Shown: positions 1 to 5,886 of the stretch, in pieces
How the letters are laid out: every line of letters starts with the position of its first letter
How positions within the stretch are numbered: position 1 is the first letter of the stretch
Program-made: the position numbers and the translations under genes
Origin: BMS3ABIN04 sp965554225
GTDB lineage: Bacteria; Bacteroidota; Ignavibacteria; Ignavibacteriales; Melioribacteraceae
Assembly: GCA_965554225.1 (NCBI GenBank)
Contig: CBEVZC010000135.1
Coordinates: 1-7,937 of the forward strand
Reading direction: 5' to 3'
DNA length: 7,937 nt
The notes under the pieces: model-generated
What the model was told of the DNA's origin: nothing
Databases searched by the model: none
Seen by the model: only the letters and a program-made list of their open reading frames with translations

Positions 1-111
1 ACTAAAAATCTTTGTTTCTGAATTGGTTTGTCTTTATTTTTTTTAAAGTCTGCCATCATTCTATAAATAAGATAGATAATTCCGATTATAAAATACTATA
101 TAAAGATATAA

Positions 112-218
112 TTATCAAATTATGCTTTATTTATTCTTACCGGGACACAGACTTATCAAATTATGCTTTATTTATTTTTACCGGAACAAAGACATATCAA
201 ATAACTTTTAATAAAGAC
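112..218. repeat. 41-bp tandem repeat, two copies plus a shortened third
   Basis: Positions 112-152 and 153-193 are two adjacent 41-base units that differ at only three positions (units begin TTATCAAATTATGC and end in GAC). A third, degenerate unit (194-218) keeps the start (ATATCAAATAA) and the end (AAAGAC) but lacks about 16 internal bases. The unit length is not a multiple of three and the stretch is very AT-rich, so a coding role is unlikely. I do not recognise the unit as a known element. The rest of 1-266 shows no convincing gene, RNA or terminator. It lies downstream of the minus-strand Rrf2 gene, and the gene on its left is outside the window. Confidence 0.85.
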
Positions 219-266
219 AGTCAGATAAGTTGAATTTAGTCAGAATTTTGGAGAAGGTTTCTATAG

Positions 267-698
267 TTAAAGACTTACAATTTTTTTCAGGGTTTTGTAT
301 TTTAAATCAGCTAACGACTCTTTACTTAGCATTTGGTAAGCTTCATCTCTTAGTTTTCCCCATTGGTTATGGACGGGACAAGGATTGTCATTCGAACAAT
401 TAGGAAATCCCAATACACAATTTTCAAACACAGAACTACCGTCAATAGCTTGAACAATTTCGATAAGCTTTATTTCGCTCGCCGGTTTAGCCAAAAAGAA
501 TCCGCCGTTCTTACCTTTTTTAGAGCCTACAATTCCACTCTTTGTTAAAATTTGTAAGACTTTGGAGACAAATTCCTTTGGCTGTTTTACTTTTTCAGCT
601 ACTTTTTGCGCATTAAATAAAGCATTGCTGTTCTGTGTAGAAAGGAACAGAACAGCTTGCAAGCCGATTTCACATTTTTTTGAAAATATAACAGTCAT
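267..698 (-). CDS. Rrf2-family transcriptional regulator with putative Fe-S cysteines
   Basis: This 143-residue protein has the usual length and build of the Rrf2 family (IscR, NsrR, RirA, CymR). Residues 1-70 form a winged helix-turn-helix with the family signature: FNAQKVAEKVKQPKEFVSKVLQIL as recognition region, followed by the GGFFLAKP wing at 65-72. Three cysteines, C94, C101 and C107 (C-x6-C-x5-C, in CVLGFPNC...NPCPVH), sit where IscR and NsrR hold their Fe-S cluster. The protein is therefore probably a sensor of iron-sulfur status, nitric oxide or redox state, acting as a cytoplasmic DNA-binding dimer. The spacing differs slightly from IscR and NsrR, so I do not assign either name. The gene stands alone and is divergent from a lipoprotein gene. 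Two dyads lie just upstream, one abutting the start codon, which suggests autoregulation. No clear Shine-Dalgarno precedes the ATG; the dyad occupies that place. Confidence 0.92.
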   Translation of the reverse strand: MTVIFSKKCEIGLQAVLFLSTQNSNALFNAQKVAEKVKQPKEFVSKVLQILTKSGIVGSKKGKNGGFFLAKPASEIKLIEIVQAIDGSSVFENCVLGFPNCSNDNPCPVHNQWGKLRDEAYQMLSKESLADLKYKTLKKIVSL

Positions 699-700
699 AT

Positions 701-720
701 ATCAGATAATTTTTTCTGAT
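701..720. promoter_or_regulatory. Inverted repeat abutting the rrf2 start (possible operator)
   Basis: The arms ATCAGA (701-706) and TCTGAT (715-720) are perfect inverted repeats around an 8-base AT centre, with two further inner pairs matching (8 of 10 pairs in all). The element begins 3 bases upstream of the rrf2 start codon (696-698, minus strand). It could be a dimer-binding operator for self-repression, or in the mRNA a weak hairpin covering the ribosome-binding region. The assignment is by position and symmetry only; AT-rich DNA gives such repeats by chance fairly often. Confidence 0.4.
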
Positions 721-733
721 TTAATTTACTTAA

Positions 734-751
734 TTGACTATCATAATTCAA
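734..751. promoter_or_regulatory. 18-bp dyad in the rrf2/lipoprotein intergenic region
   Basis: The sequence TTGACTATCATAATTCAA is an 18-base dyad in which 7 of 9 symmetric pairs match (outer TTGA/TCAA and inner TAT/ATA). It lies 36 bases upstream of rrf2 and about 45 bases upstream of the TTGACA of the divergent lipoprotein gene. Rrf2 proteins bind dyads of this size, so this is a candidate site for the neighbouring regulator. The left half resembles the TTGACTA half of IscR type 1 sites, but the right half does not follow that consensus. Confidence 0.4.
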
Positions 752-796
752 CAAATTTATTCGGAAAATTAATTTGAAAAAAATTTTGTTATTAAC

Positions 797-832
797 TTGA
801 CAATATCTTAAAATGAACTTAGCTTAGTTTTG
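797..832 (+). promoter_or_regulatory. Putative promoter of the lipoprotein gene
   Basis: TTGACA at 797-802 matches the bacterial -35 consensus exactly. TAGTTTTG at 825-832 fits the TAnnTTTG -7 motif described for Bacteroidetes. The 22-base gap is long for a classical sigma-70 promoter; a 17-base gap gives only TAGCTT at 820-825, a poor -10. A start near 838-840 would give a leader of about 75 bases. There is no transcript evidence. Confidence 0.35.
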
Positions 833-912
833 TTCAACTCGAGAAATTTTCTTTCGATATTATTAAAGTATTTTTATCAAAAAATAAAATTTTTCTAATA
901 GGAGGAGAAATC

Positions 913-1407
913 ATGAAAAGAATTGGCTTGTTACTTTCGTTTTTTGCAATAGTTGCACTTATAAGTTTTAACGGCTGTAAAAGTAATGAAGATAACCCCG
1001 TAGCTGTTGAAGAACATGACGCAAATATAGTTGGTTCTTGGACGCTTACAAAAATTACTATTCCTCTTTTAAATGATTCTACATTAACACCGGAACAAGC
1101 CGGAGTATCAATAAGTATTACTTTTAACAGCGACGGTTCTTTCACCAGTACTACTGTTGATTCCGTAACATCGGTTGATAACGGGACGTGGAGCACGAAG
1201 GACAATCATTTAACATTAAAATTTTCTGATGGCAGCCCTTCTCAGGATGGCGATTATACAGTTAATGGAAATAAAGCTGTATTAAATTGGACAATTGAAG
1301 TAAGTGGCTTAACATTGCCGGCAATTTTAGAATTTGAAAAACAAACTTCCAAAAAAGAATTTGCTCCTTTGGTATTGCTTAAAAAAATGAACCCGATCCG
1401 TTTTTAA
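913..1407 (+). CDS. Secreted lipoprotein with a lipocalin-like domain
   Basis: The 164-residue product starts with MKR and a hydrophobic stretch (residues 4-19) ending at C22 in FNGC. This is a loose lipobox, so a lipoprotein anchored in the envelope is likely. Acidic residues soon after the cysteine (CKSNEDNP) could favour surface exposure, as in Bacteroidota export signals. From residue 39 the sequence resembles small lipocalin-like domains: IVGSWTLTKI (GxW), ITFNSDGSFT, then NGTWSTKDNHLTLKFSDG, alternating as beta strands. The ligand is unknown. The ATG is well supported by GGAGGA at 901-906, six bases upstream. The gene is divergent from the Rrf2 regulator and may be controlled by it (inference). 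The last codons (MNPIRF) are read from a 7-A run into the left arm of the terminator hairpin. With one A fewer the frame would end at LLKK just before the hairpin. Confidence 0.82.
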   Translation: MKRIGLLLSFFAIVALISFNGCKSNEDNPVAVEEHDANIVGSWTLTKITIPLLNDSTLTPEQAGVSISITFNSDGSFTSTTVDSVTSVDNGTWSTKDNHLTLKFSDGSPSQDGDYTVNGNKAVLNWTIEVSGLTLPAILEFEKQTSKKEFAPLVLLKKMNPIRF

Positions 1408-1421
1408 CAAATCGGGTTTTT
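1390..1421. terminator. Bidirectional intrinsic terminator between convergent genes
   Basis: AACCCGAT (1390-1397) pairs perfectly with ATCGGGTT (1411-1418) around a 13-base loop and runs into a T tract (1417-1421) on the plus strand. On the minus strand the A run at 1381-1387 supplies a U tract. The hairpin therefore can end both the lipoprotein transcript and the convergent fbaB transcript. The stop codon of the lipoprotein frame (1405-1407) lies in the loop. Confidence 0.85.
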
Positions 1422-1445
1422 CAAAGATTCAATCTAGGCAGATAT

Positions 1446-2492
1446 TTATGCAACAGTTACATCTTTGCTTAAATAAACATCCTGAATAGCATGAAGCAGT
1501 TTTACACCTTCTTTCAAAGGTCGTTGAAATGCCTTACGTCCGACAATTAAGCCCATTCCGCCGGCACGTTTGTTAATTACAGCTGTTCTAACGGCTTGGC
1601 CGAAATCGTTTTCTCCCGAAGCGCCTCCACTATTTATTAATCCGGCTCTGCCCATATAATTATTTATTACTTGGTATCGGGTTAAATCAATTGGATGATT
1701 TGATGATAGTTTGCTATACATTTTAGGATTAGTTTTGCCGAATTTCAAAGCTAAAAATCCGCCGTTATTTTCCGGTAATTTTTGCTTAACAATATCTGCT
1801 TCTATAGTAACACCAAGATGATTTGCCTGACCTGTTAAATCTGCCGCTACATGATAGTTTTTGTCCGCATTAAAAGCAGAATTTCTTAAATAGCACCAAA
1901 GAATAGTTGCCATTCCCAATTCGTGAGCATATTGAAAAGCTTCACTAACTTCAATAATTTGCCTGTTGCTTTCCGGCGATCCGAAATATATAGTTGCGCC
2001 AACTGCAGCTGCACCCATATCATACGCCTGCTCAACTCCTCCGAACATTATTTGATCATATTTATTCGGATAAGTAAGAAGCTCGTTGTGGTTAAGCTTA
2101 ACAATAAACGGAATTTTGTGTGCATATTTTCTTGCCGTCATTCCCAAAACACCAAGAGTAGAAGCAACAGCGTTAGAACCGGCTGCAAGTCCAAGTTTAA
2201 CTATATTTTCCGGATCAAAGTAAGCTGGATTAGGAGCAAATGATGCTCCTGCAGTATGCTCAATTCCTTGGTCAACTGGTAAAATTGAAAGATAACCCGT
2301 TCCCGCCAATCTACCAGTGTTAAAAATCCCTTGTAAATTTTTCAATACGTTGATATTGCGATCTGAATTCATAAAAATTCTATCAACAAAATCCGGTCCC
2401 GGCAAATTTAATTGCTTTTTGGGAAACTTTGCTTTATGTGTAAGCAAGTCATCCGCTTCTTTACCCAAATAATTTCTAATTTGTTTTATCAT
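1446..2492 (-). CDS. fbaB: Class I fructose-bisphosphate aldolase (DhnA/FbaB type)
   Basis: The enzyme cleaves fructose 1,6-bisphosphate to glyceraldehyde 3-phosphate and dihydroxyacetone phosphate, and catalyses the reverse, through a Schiff base in the cytoplasm. Its 348 residues match the length of E. coli FbaB (350) and resemble it almost end to end. Recognisable segments are TGYLSILPVDQGIEH (65-79), FIVKLNHNELLTYPNKYDQ (129-147), GATIYFGSPES (166-176), ADLTGQANHLGVTIEADIVKQK (217-238), GRAGLINSGGASGE (281-294) and AGGMGLIVGRKAF (310-322). K236 in ADIVKQK is the expected Schiff-base lysine, by analogy with archaeal-type class I aldolases, and the glycine-rich segments near 288 and 310-320 bind phosphate. 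The ATG is preceded by GAGGG with a short spacer. It is the only minus-strand gene besides rrf2 and shares a terminator with the convergent lipoprotein gene. Confidence 0.97.
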   Translation of the reverse strand: MIKQIRNYLGKEADDLLTHKAKFPKKQLNLPGPDFVDRIFMNSDRNINVLKNLQGIFNTGRLAGTGYLSILPVDQGIEHTAGASFAPNPAYFDPENIVKLGLAAGSNAVASTLGVLGMTARKYAHKIPFIVKLNHNELLTYPNKYDQIMFGGVEQAYDMGAAAVGATIYFGSPESNRQIIEVSEAFQYAHELGMATILWCYLRNSAFNADKNYHVAADLTGQANHLGVTIEADIVKQKLPENNGGFLALKFGKTNPKMYSKLSSNHPIDLTRYQVINNYMGRAGLINSGGASGENDFGQAVRTAVINKRAGGMGLIVGRKAFQRPLKEGVKLLHAIQDVYLSKDVTVA

Positions 2493-2549
2493 TGTTCCCT
2501 CTTTAGTTGTGTTAAATGAAAATATTTCTTTCTTAAAATTAACTATTTA

Positions 2550-2555
2550 ATTATA
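2550..2555 (-). promoter_or_regulatory. Possible -10 element for fbaB
   Basis: Read on the minus strand this is a perfect TATAAT about 58 bases upstream of the fbaB ATG. At 17-base spacing the -35 position reads TTAAAT, a poor match, so this is only a candidate. The surrounding 128-base divergent intergenic region (2493-2620) is very AT-rich and shows nothing else I can support. Confidence 0.3.
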
Positions 2556-2620
2556 GAGAAAAAATTAAAAAGATTTAAATTCATTAAATTTGACGAAACA
2601 AATTGTGAGGGAATTAAATA

Positions 2621-3286
2621 TTGAAGAAATTTAACATTAATACCGTAGTTTTTGATTTAGACGGAACATTAATAAAATCGCATGCTACAATTTATGAAGC
2701 CACTGTAAGAACGTTTAAGGAATTCGGAAGGAATGTTAATATCCCTAAAGATAAATTTTATAGCTTACTTGGTCATCATTTTACGGATATGTTTGAAAAA
2801 TTGAATATTGAAGTAAAGGACATCAATCATTTTATTGATGTTTACAAAACGTTTTACTTTGACTACATTGACCTCTCAGAACCCTATTCCGGTGTACGAA
2901 ACATGTTGGACACCCTTAAAAAAAGGAACAAGAAAATAGCTCTCCTTACAACCAAGGGGCAGGATCAGGCAGAAAAAATAATAAAGCATTTTAGCTTAGA
3001 AAGCAATTTTGATTATATAATGGGAAGAAGGCCAGGAATTGCCCATAAGCCTTCTGCCGAACCGCTCTTAAAAATCTGCAATGAGTTAAATAGTGATCTC
3101 CACAATACTTTAATGGTTGGGGACGCGGAACTCGATATTCAATGCGGAAAAAATGCTAATGCAATTACATGCGGAGTTACTTTCGGGTATAGATCTAAAG
3201 AAAATTTAGTTAAAGAAAATCCCGATTTTCTAATCGATAATTTCAACCAATTTATTGATTTAATTAATAACAGTTTACCGGAATGA
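2621..3286 (+). CDS. HAD-family hydrolase, phosphoglycolate-phosphatase-like
   Basis: This is a 221-residue HAD-superfamily phosphatase of the Gph/PgmB-like subgroup with a helical cap. Motif I is FDLDGTLIKS, with nucleophile D12 and acid D14. The cap spans about residues 20-90. Motif II is LLTT (T110/T111), motif III is K143 in AHKPSAEPL, and motif IV is MVGDAELDIQ (D168, D172), so all catalytic residues are present. The substrate cannot be read from the sequence; a small phosphorylated metabolite is likely. Translation must start at TTG 2621: an in-frame stop lies at 2615-2617 and motif I begins only eleven residues in. GAGG at 2607-2610 supports this start. The stop overlaps the ATG of the next gene (ATGA, 3283-3286), implying translational coupling. 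It is the first gene of a four-gene plus-strand run. Confidence 0.9.
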   Translation: MKKFNINTVVFDLDGTLIKSHATIYEATVRTFKEFGRNVNIPKDKFYSLLGHHFTDMFEKLNIEVKDINHFIDVYKTFYFDYIDLSEPYSGVRNMLDTLKKRNKKIALLTTKGQDQAEKIIKHFSLESNFDYIMGRRPGIAHKPSAEPLLKICNELNSDLHNTLMVGDAELDIQCGKNANAITCGVTFGYRSKENLVKENPDFLIDNFNQFIDLINNSLPE

Positions 3287-4050
3287 ATATGAAAAATGAA
3301 GGATTTGTAAAAACAGAAATTAATAATAAAATTGCGACCGTTACCTTTTTTCATCCTAAAAGCAATTCATTGCCTTCGGAATTGCTTAGGGATTTGAAAA
3401 ATAGGTTCGATAATCTTTCGAACAATAATTCGGTTAATGTAATAATCTTAAAAAGCGAAGGGAAAAAGGCTTTCTGCGCCGGAGCTTCGTTCGACGAACT
3501 GATTGCCATTGATAATTTCAAAACGGGTAAAGAATTTTTTATGGGATTTGCGCAACTTGTAAACGCGATGCGAAAGTGCGACAAAATCATTATAGGCAGC
3601 ATTCACGGTAAAGCCGTTGGCGGAGGCGTTGGTCTTGTTGCCGCAACCGATTATGCACTCGCCGCAAAAAACGCTTCGTTAAAGTTAAGCGAATTGGCAA
3701 TTGGACTTGGTCCGTTTGTAGTTGGCCCGCCGATTGAAAGAAAAATAGGAGTGAAAGATTTTAATGCAATGGCTCTCGATTGCCAATGGCGTTCAGCCGC
3801 ATGGGGAAAGGAACACGGTTTTTATAAAGAAGTTTTCGATACAATTGAAGACCTCAACGTTGCCGTAAAAGATTTTGCAAACGAACTCGCTTCACGGAAT
3901 CCCGAAGCGCTTAAGAAACTTAAAAGAATATTTTGGGAAGGCGCCGAACATTGGGATGAACTTTTAGAGGAAAGAGCGGAGAATAGCGGCAGACTTGTGC
4001 TTTCGGACTTTACTAAAGAGTTTATCCGGAATTTTAAGAATAAAAAATAA
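3283..4050 (+). CDS. Enoyl-CoA hydratase/isomerase (crotonase), LiuC-like
   Basis: The 255-residue protein is a full-length crotonase. CAGASFDEL (65-73) and GKAVGGGVGL (109-118) give the CoA-thioester oxyanion hole, followed by ATDYALAAKNA and SELAIGLGPFVVGPP (136-150). E137 aligns with catalytic Glu164 of rat crotonase, but the position of Glu144 is glycine (G117). That arrangement, GxGL with SExxIGLxP, is what I recall from LiuC-type methylglutaconyl-CoA hydratases of leucine/isovalerate breakdown, so that role is possible but not shown. No other leucine-degradation gene is in the window. The start may be ATG 3283 (ATGA overlap with the HAD gene) or ATG 3289, two codons later; no strong ribosome site separates them. 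The downstream DUF1853 gene begins 14 bases after the stop. Confidence 0.9.
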   Translation: MNMKNEGFVKTEINNKIATVTFFHPKSNSLPSELLRDLKNRFDNLSNNNSVNVIILKSEGKKAFCAGASFDELIAIDNFKTGKEFFMGFAQLVNAMRKCDKIIIGSIHGKAVGGGVGLVAATDYALAAKNASLKLSELAIGLGPFVVGPPIERKIGVKDFNAMALDCQWRSAAWGKEHGFYKEVFDTIEDLNVAVKDFANELASRNPEALKKLKRIFWEGAEHWDELLEERAENSGRLVLSDFTKEFIRNFKNKK

Positions 4051-4064
4051 ATTCCACTGTCTTT

Positions 4065-5025
4065 ATGGAACACCTGGGTCTTTATAGGTTTAACCGCCAA
4101 ATCGTACGAGACTTGGCTTGGGTCATTGGTTCGCCACCGTTATTACAAAACTCAGCACAATTAAATTCAATCAATTTTATTGAAAATGATTTTTTTCTTC
4201 ATCAGTTTTTAATATTTAAAAAACAACTTAACCGGCTTGAAAAAAATCCGTCAGCGCTTAACGGTTTTTTAGAAAAAAATAACACCCGGCTTATCGGCAA
4301 ATACTTTGAGCGGCTTATAGAGTTTTGGTTGTTGCACAGAGATGACATAAGACTAATCGATTCCAACATTCAAACTAAACAGAGGAAATAAAACTTTAGG
4401 AGAGTTCGATTTTATTTATAAAGATTTAACTTCCGGTCAATTTATTCATCTTGAAGTTGCCGGAAAATTTTATTTAGCTCGGCACAATTCTTCCGAATGG
4501 TGTAATTTTATTGGTCCGAACGGTATTGATAATCTGCGAATCAAATTGAATAAAATAATAAACGATCAGATTCCTTTGGGTAAAAACAATGTTGCGCAAC
4601 ATGTTCTTTTTAAATTGGGTGTTAAAAATAAATTAATCTCCAAAGTGATATTAAAAGGCTATTTGTTTTATAATCTAAAGTATTTCAAAGAGAATGATTA
4701 TGTTATGCCGGATTGCGCCGAACCTTCTCACTTAAAAGGCTGGTGGCTTCGCGAAAATGAAATTGGGTTACTCAATACTTTTTCCGGCAGCAAGTGGAAA
4801 ATTATCGAAAGGAAAAATTGGGTTTCGAGAATTTATAGTTGTAAAGATGAAAAATTCTTAGATATTAAAACCTTAATATTGGAATTGAAAAAATATTTTT
4901 CTACTAACCGGTATCCGCTGCTAATTGCCGAACTTGACTACACGGATAATAATTGTTTGTTCGAAAAATCGAGGGGATTTGTAGTTTCGGATACATGGCC
5001 GAATGATGAAAGAAAAAATTTATAA
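4065..5025 (+). pseudogene. DUF1853 family protein, interrupted by a frameshift
   Basis: Two reading frames together make one DUF1853 protein of about 319 residues, the expected family length. The first (from ATG 4065) gives VRDLAWVIGSPPLL near the N terminus and runs to TAA at 4389-4391. The second, one base forward, is open from 4357 and continues with TLGEFDFIYKD, HLEVAGKFYLA, FIGPNGIDNLRIKL, and ends with RGFVVSDTWP at the C terminus. The switch must lie between 4357 and 4391. Removing one base, for example an A of CTAAAC at 4375-4380, restores a continuous frame, and the total span (961 bases) is one over a multiple of three. The rest looks intact, so the break is recent, a sequence error, or less likely a programmed shift. 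Function of the family is unknown to me; GEFDF and the HLE-VKFY region suggest a nuclease-like core (inference). It overlaps the next gene by 23 bases. Confidence 0.85.
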
Positions 5026-5761
5026 AGTACATTTTAGATTTTATGAGGAGTTAAACGATTTCCTTCCGCCCGCAAGAAGAAAAATAATTTTTGTGCATCG
5101 ATTTACTAATAATACTTCAGTTAAAGATATGATTGAATCGCTTGGTGTTCCGCACACGGAAGTAGATCTGATTTTAGTTAATGGTGTTTCTGTTGATTTT
5201 GATTATTTGGTAAAGGACGGAGATTTGATAAGTGTTTATCCGGTATTTGAAACACTCGACATATCGGAAATTCAACATTTGCGTCCGGAGCCTTTACGCA
5301 AACCTAAATTTATTTTGGATGTTCACCTCGGAAAACTTGCAAAACTAATGCGCATACTTGGTTTGGATACACTTTATGAAAACTATTATAACGACAAAGA
5401 AATTATAAAAATATCGAAAAAAGAAAGAAGAACGATTTTAACAAGGGATATTGGAATATTAAAACAGAACGTAGTAACGCATGGTTATTTTGTGAGAAAT
5501 ATTAAGGCTGAAGAGCAAATTATAGAAATTATAAAAAGATTCAGTTTGCATAAATTTATTAACCCTTTTTCACGATGCCTGGAGTGTAACAAACTGCTGG
5601 AGCCAATAAATAAAGATTTAGTAATTGATAGATTGCCTCAAAAAGTTAAAGAATCGCAAAATAAGTTTTGGATTTGTAAACAATGCGATAAAATTTATTG
5701 GAGAGGCACACATTATCAAAAAATGAAAAAACTATTAAATGAATTAAATATAAAGTATTGA
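5003..5761 (+). CDS. Ubiquitin-like domain + Mut7-C RNase (PIN-like) + zinc ribbon protein
   Basis: The 252-residue protein has three parts. Residues 5-88 look like the beta-grasp Ub-Mut7C domain (LILVNGVSVDFDYLVKDGDLISVYP at 56-80, like ThiS/MoaD folds) but carry no terminal diglycine. Residues 102-185 are the Mut7-C/PIN-like RNase domain: KFILDVHLGKLAKLMRILGLDTLY with D106, E126 and D131, then TILTRD with D149, the usual acidic metal-binding set. Residues 190-245 hold a zinc ribbon (CLEC, C192/C195; CKQC, C225/C228) with IYWRGTHY following. It is predicted to be a cytoplasmic ribonuclease of unknown target; the family is named after the C-terminal domain of animal Mut-7. The start is ATG 5003 or 5006, inside the end of the DUF1853 frame, so the two are probably translated together. 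The architecture matches what I know of this family; activity is untested here. Confidence 0.88.
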   Translation: MMKEKIYKVHFRFYEELNDFLPPARRKIIFVHRFTNNTSVKDMIESLGVPHTEVDLILVNGVSVDFDYLVKDGDLISVYPVFETLDISEIQHLRPEPLRKPKFILDVHLGKLAKLMRILGLDTLYENYYNDKEIIKISKKERRTILTRDIGILKQNVVTHGYFVRNIKAEEQIIEIIKRFSLHKFINPFSRCLECNKLLEPINKDLVIDRLPQKVKESQNKFWICKQCDKIYWRGTHYQKMKKLLNELNIKY

Positions 5762-5784
5762 ATTGATAAAATTCATAATTCAAT
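5757..5784 (+). other. AT-rich inverted repeat spanning the Mut7-C gene stop codon
   Basis: ATTGAATT (5757-5764) and AATTCAAT (5777-5784) are perfect 8-base arms with a 12-base loop, and the TGA stop (5759-5761) lies in the left arm. It could mark the 3' end of the operon transcript, but the stem has a single G-C pair and no T run follows directly, so terminator function is doubtful. The remainder of 5785-5886 shows only a TATAAT (5867-5872) without a supporting -35. Confidence 0.35.
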
Positions 5785-5886
5785 CATGCCTTTTCAGCGT
5801 GCTATTTTGTGAACAGCCTTATATTTGAACTTTTTTGTGTTTTAGCTGTCTAATAAGTCGATTGTTTATAATTAAGCGGGAAATTT

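Noticed and set aside
12..233. A 73-codon open frame on the plus strand.
   Set aside because: It runs through the 41-bp tandem repeat in changing frames, has no ribosome site, and its product is low-complexity without any recognisable domain.
734..751. Reading the 18-bp dyad as an IscR type 1 site.
   Set aside because: Only the left half (TTGACTA) fits; the right half TAATTCAA departs from the TAGTCAA expected, so naming the regulator IscR would be overreach.
834..1205. A 123-codon minus-strand frame opposite the lipoprotein gene.
   Set aside because: The plus-strand gene has a strong ribosome site, a signal peptide and a known fold; the opposite frame has none of these.
2590..2619. TTGACG (2590-2595) as the -35 of a promoter for the HAD gene.
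   Set aside because: The matching -10 would fall at about 2613-2618 and transcription would begin inside the coding region.
5003..5761. A ubiquitin-like conjugation or defence system.
   Set aside because: The beta-grasp domain has no C-terminal diglycine, and no E1-, E2- or JAB-like gene is present nearby; the domain is the known Ub-Mut7C fusion.
5831..5872. TTGTGT (5835-5840) with TATAAT (5867-5872) as a promoter for the metallophosphoesterase.
   Set aside because: The spacing of 26 bases is too long, and the -35 position at 17 bases reads AGCTGT; only the TATAAT itself is noteworthy.
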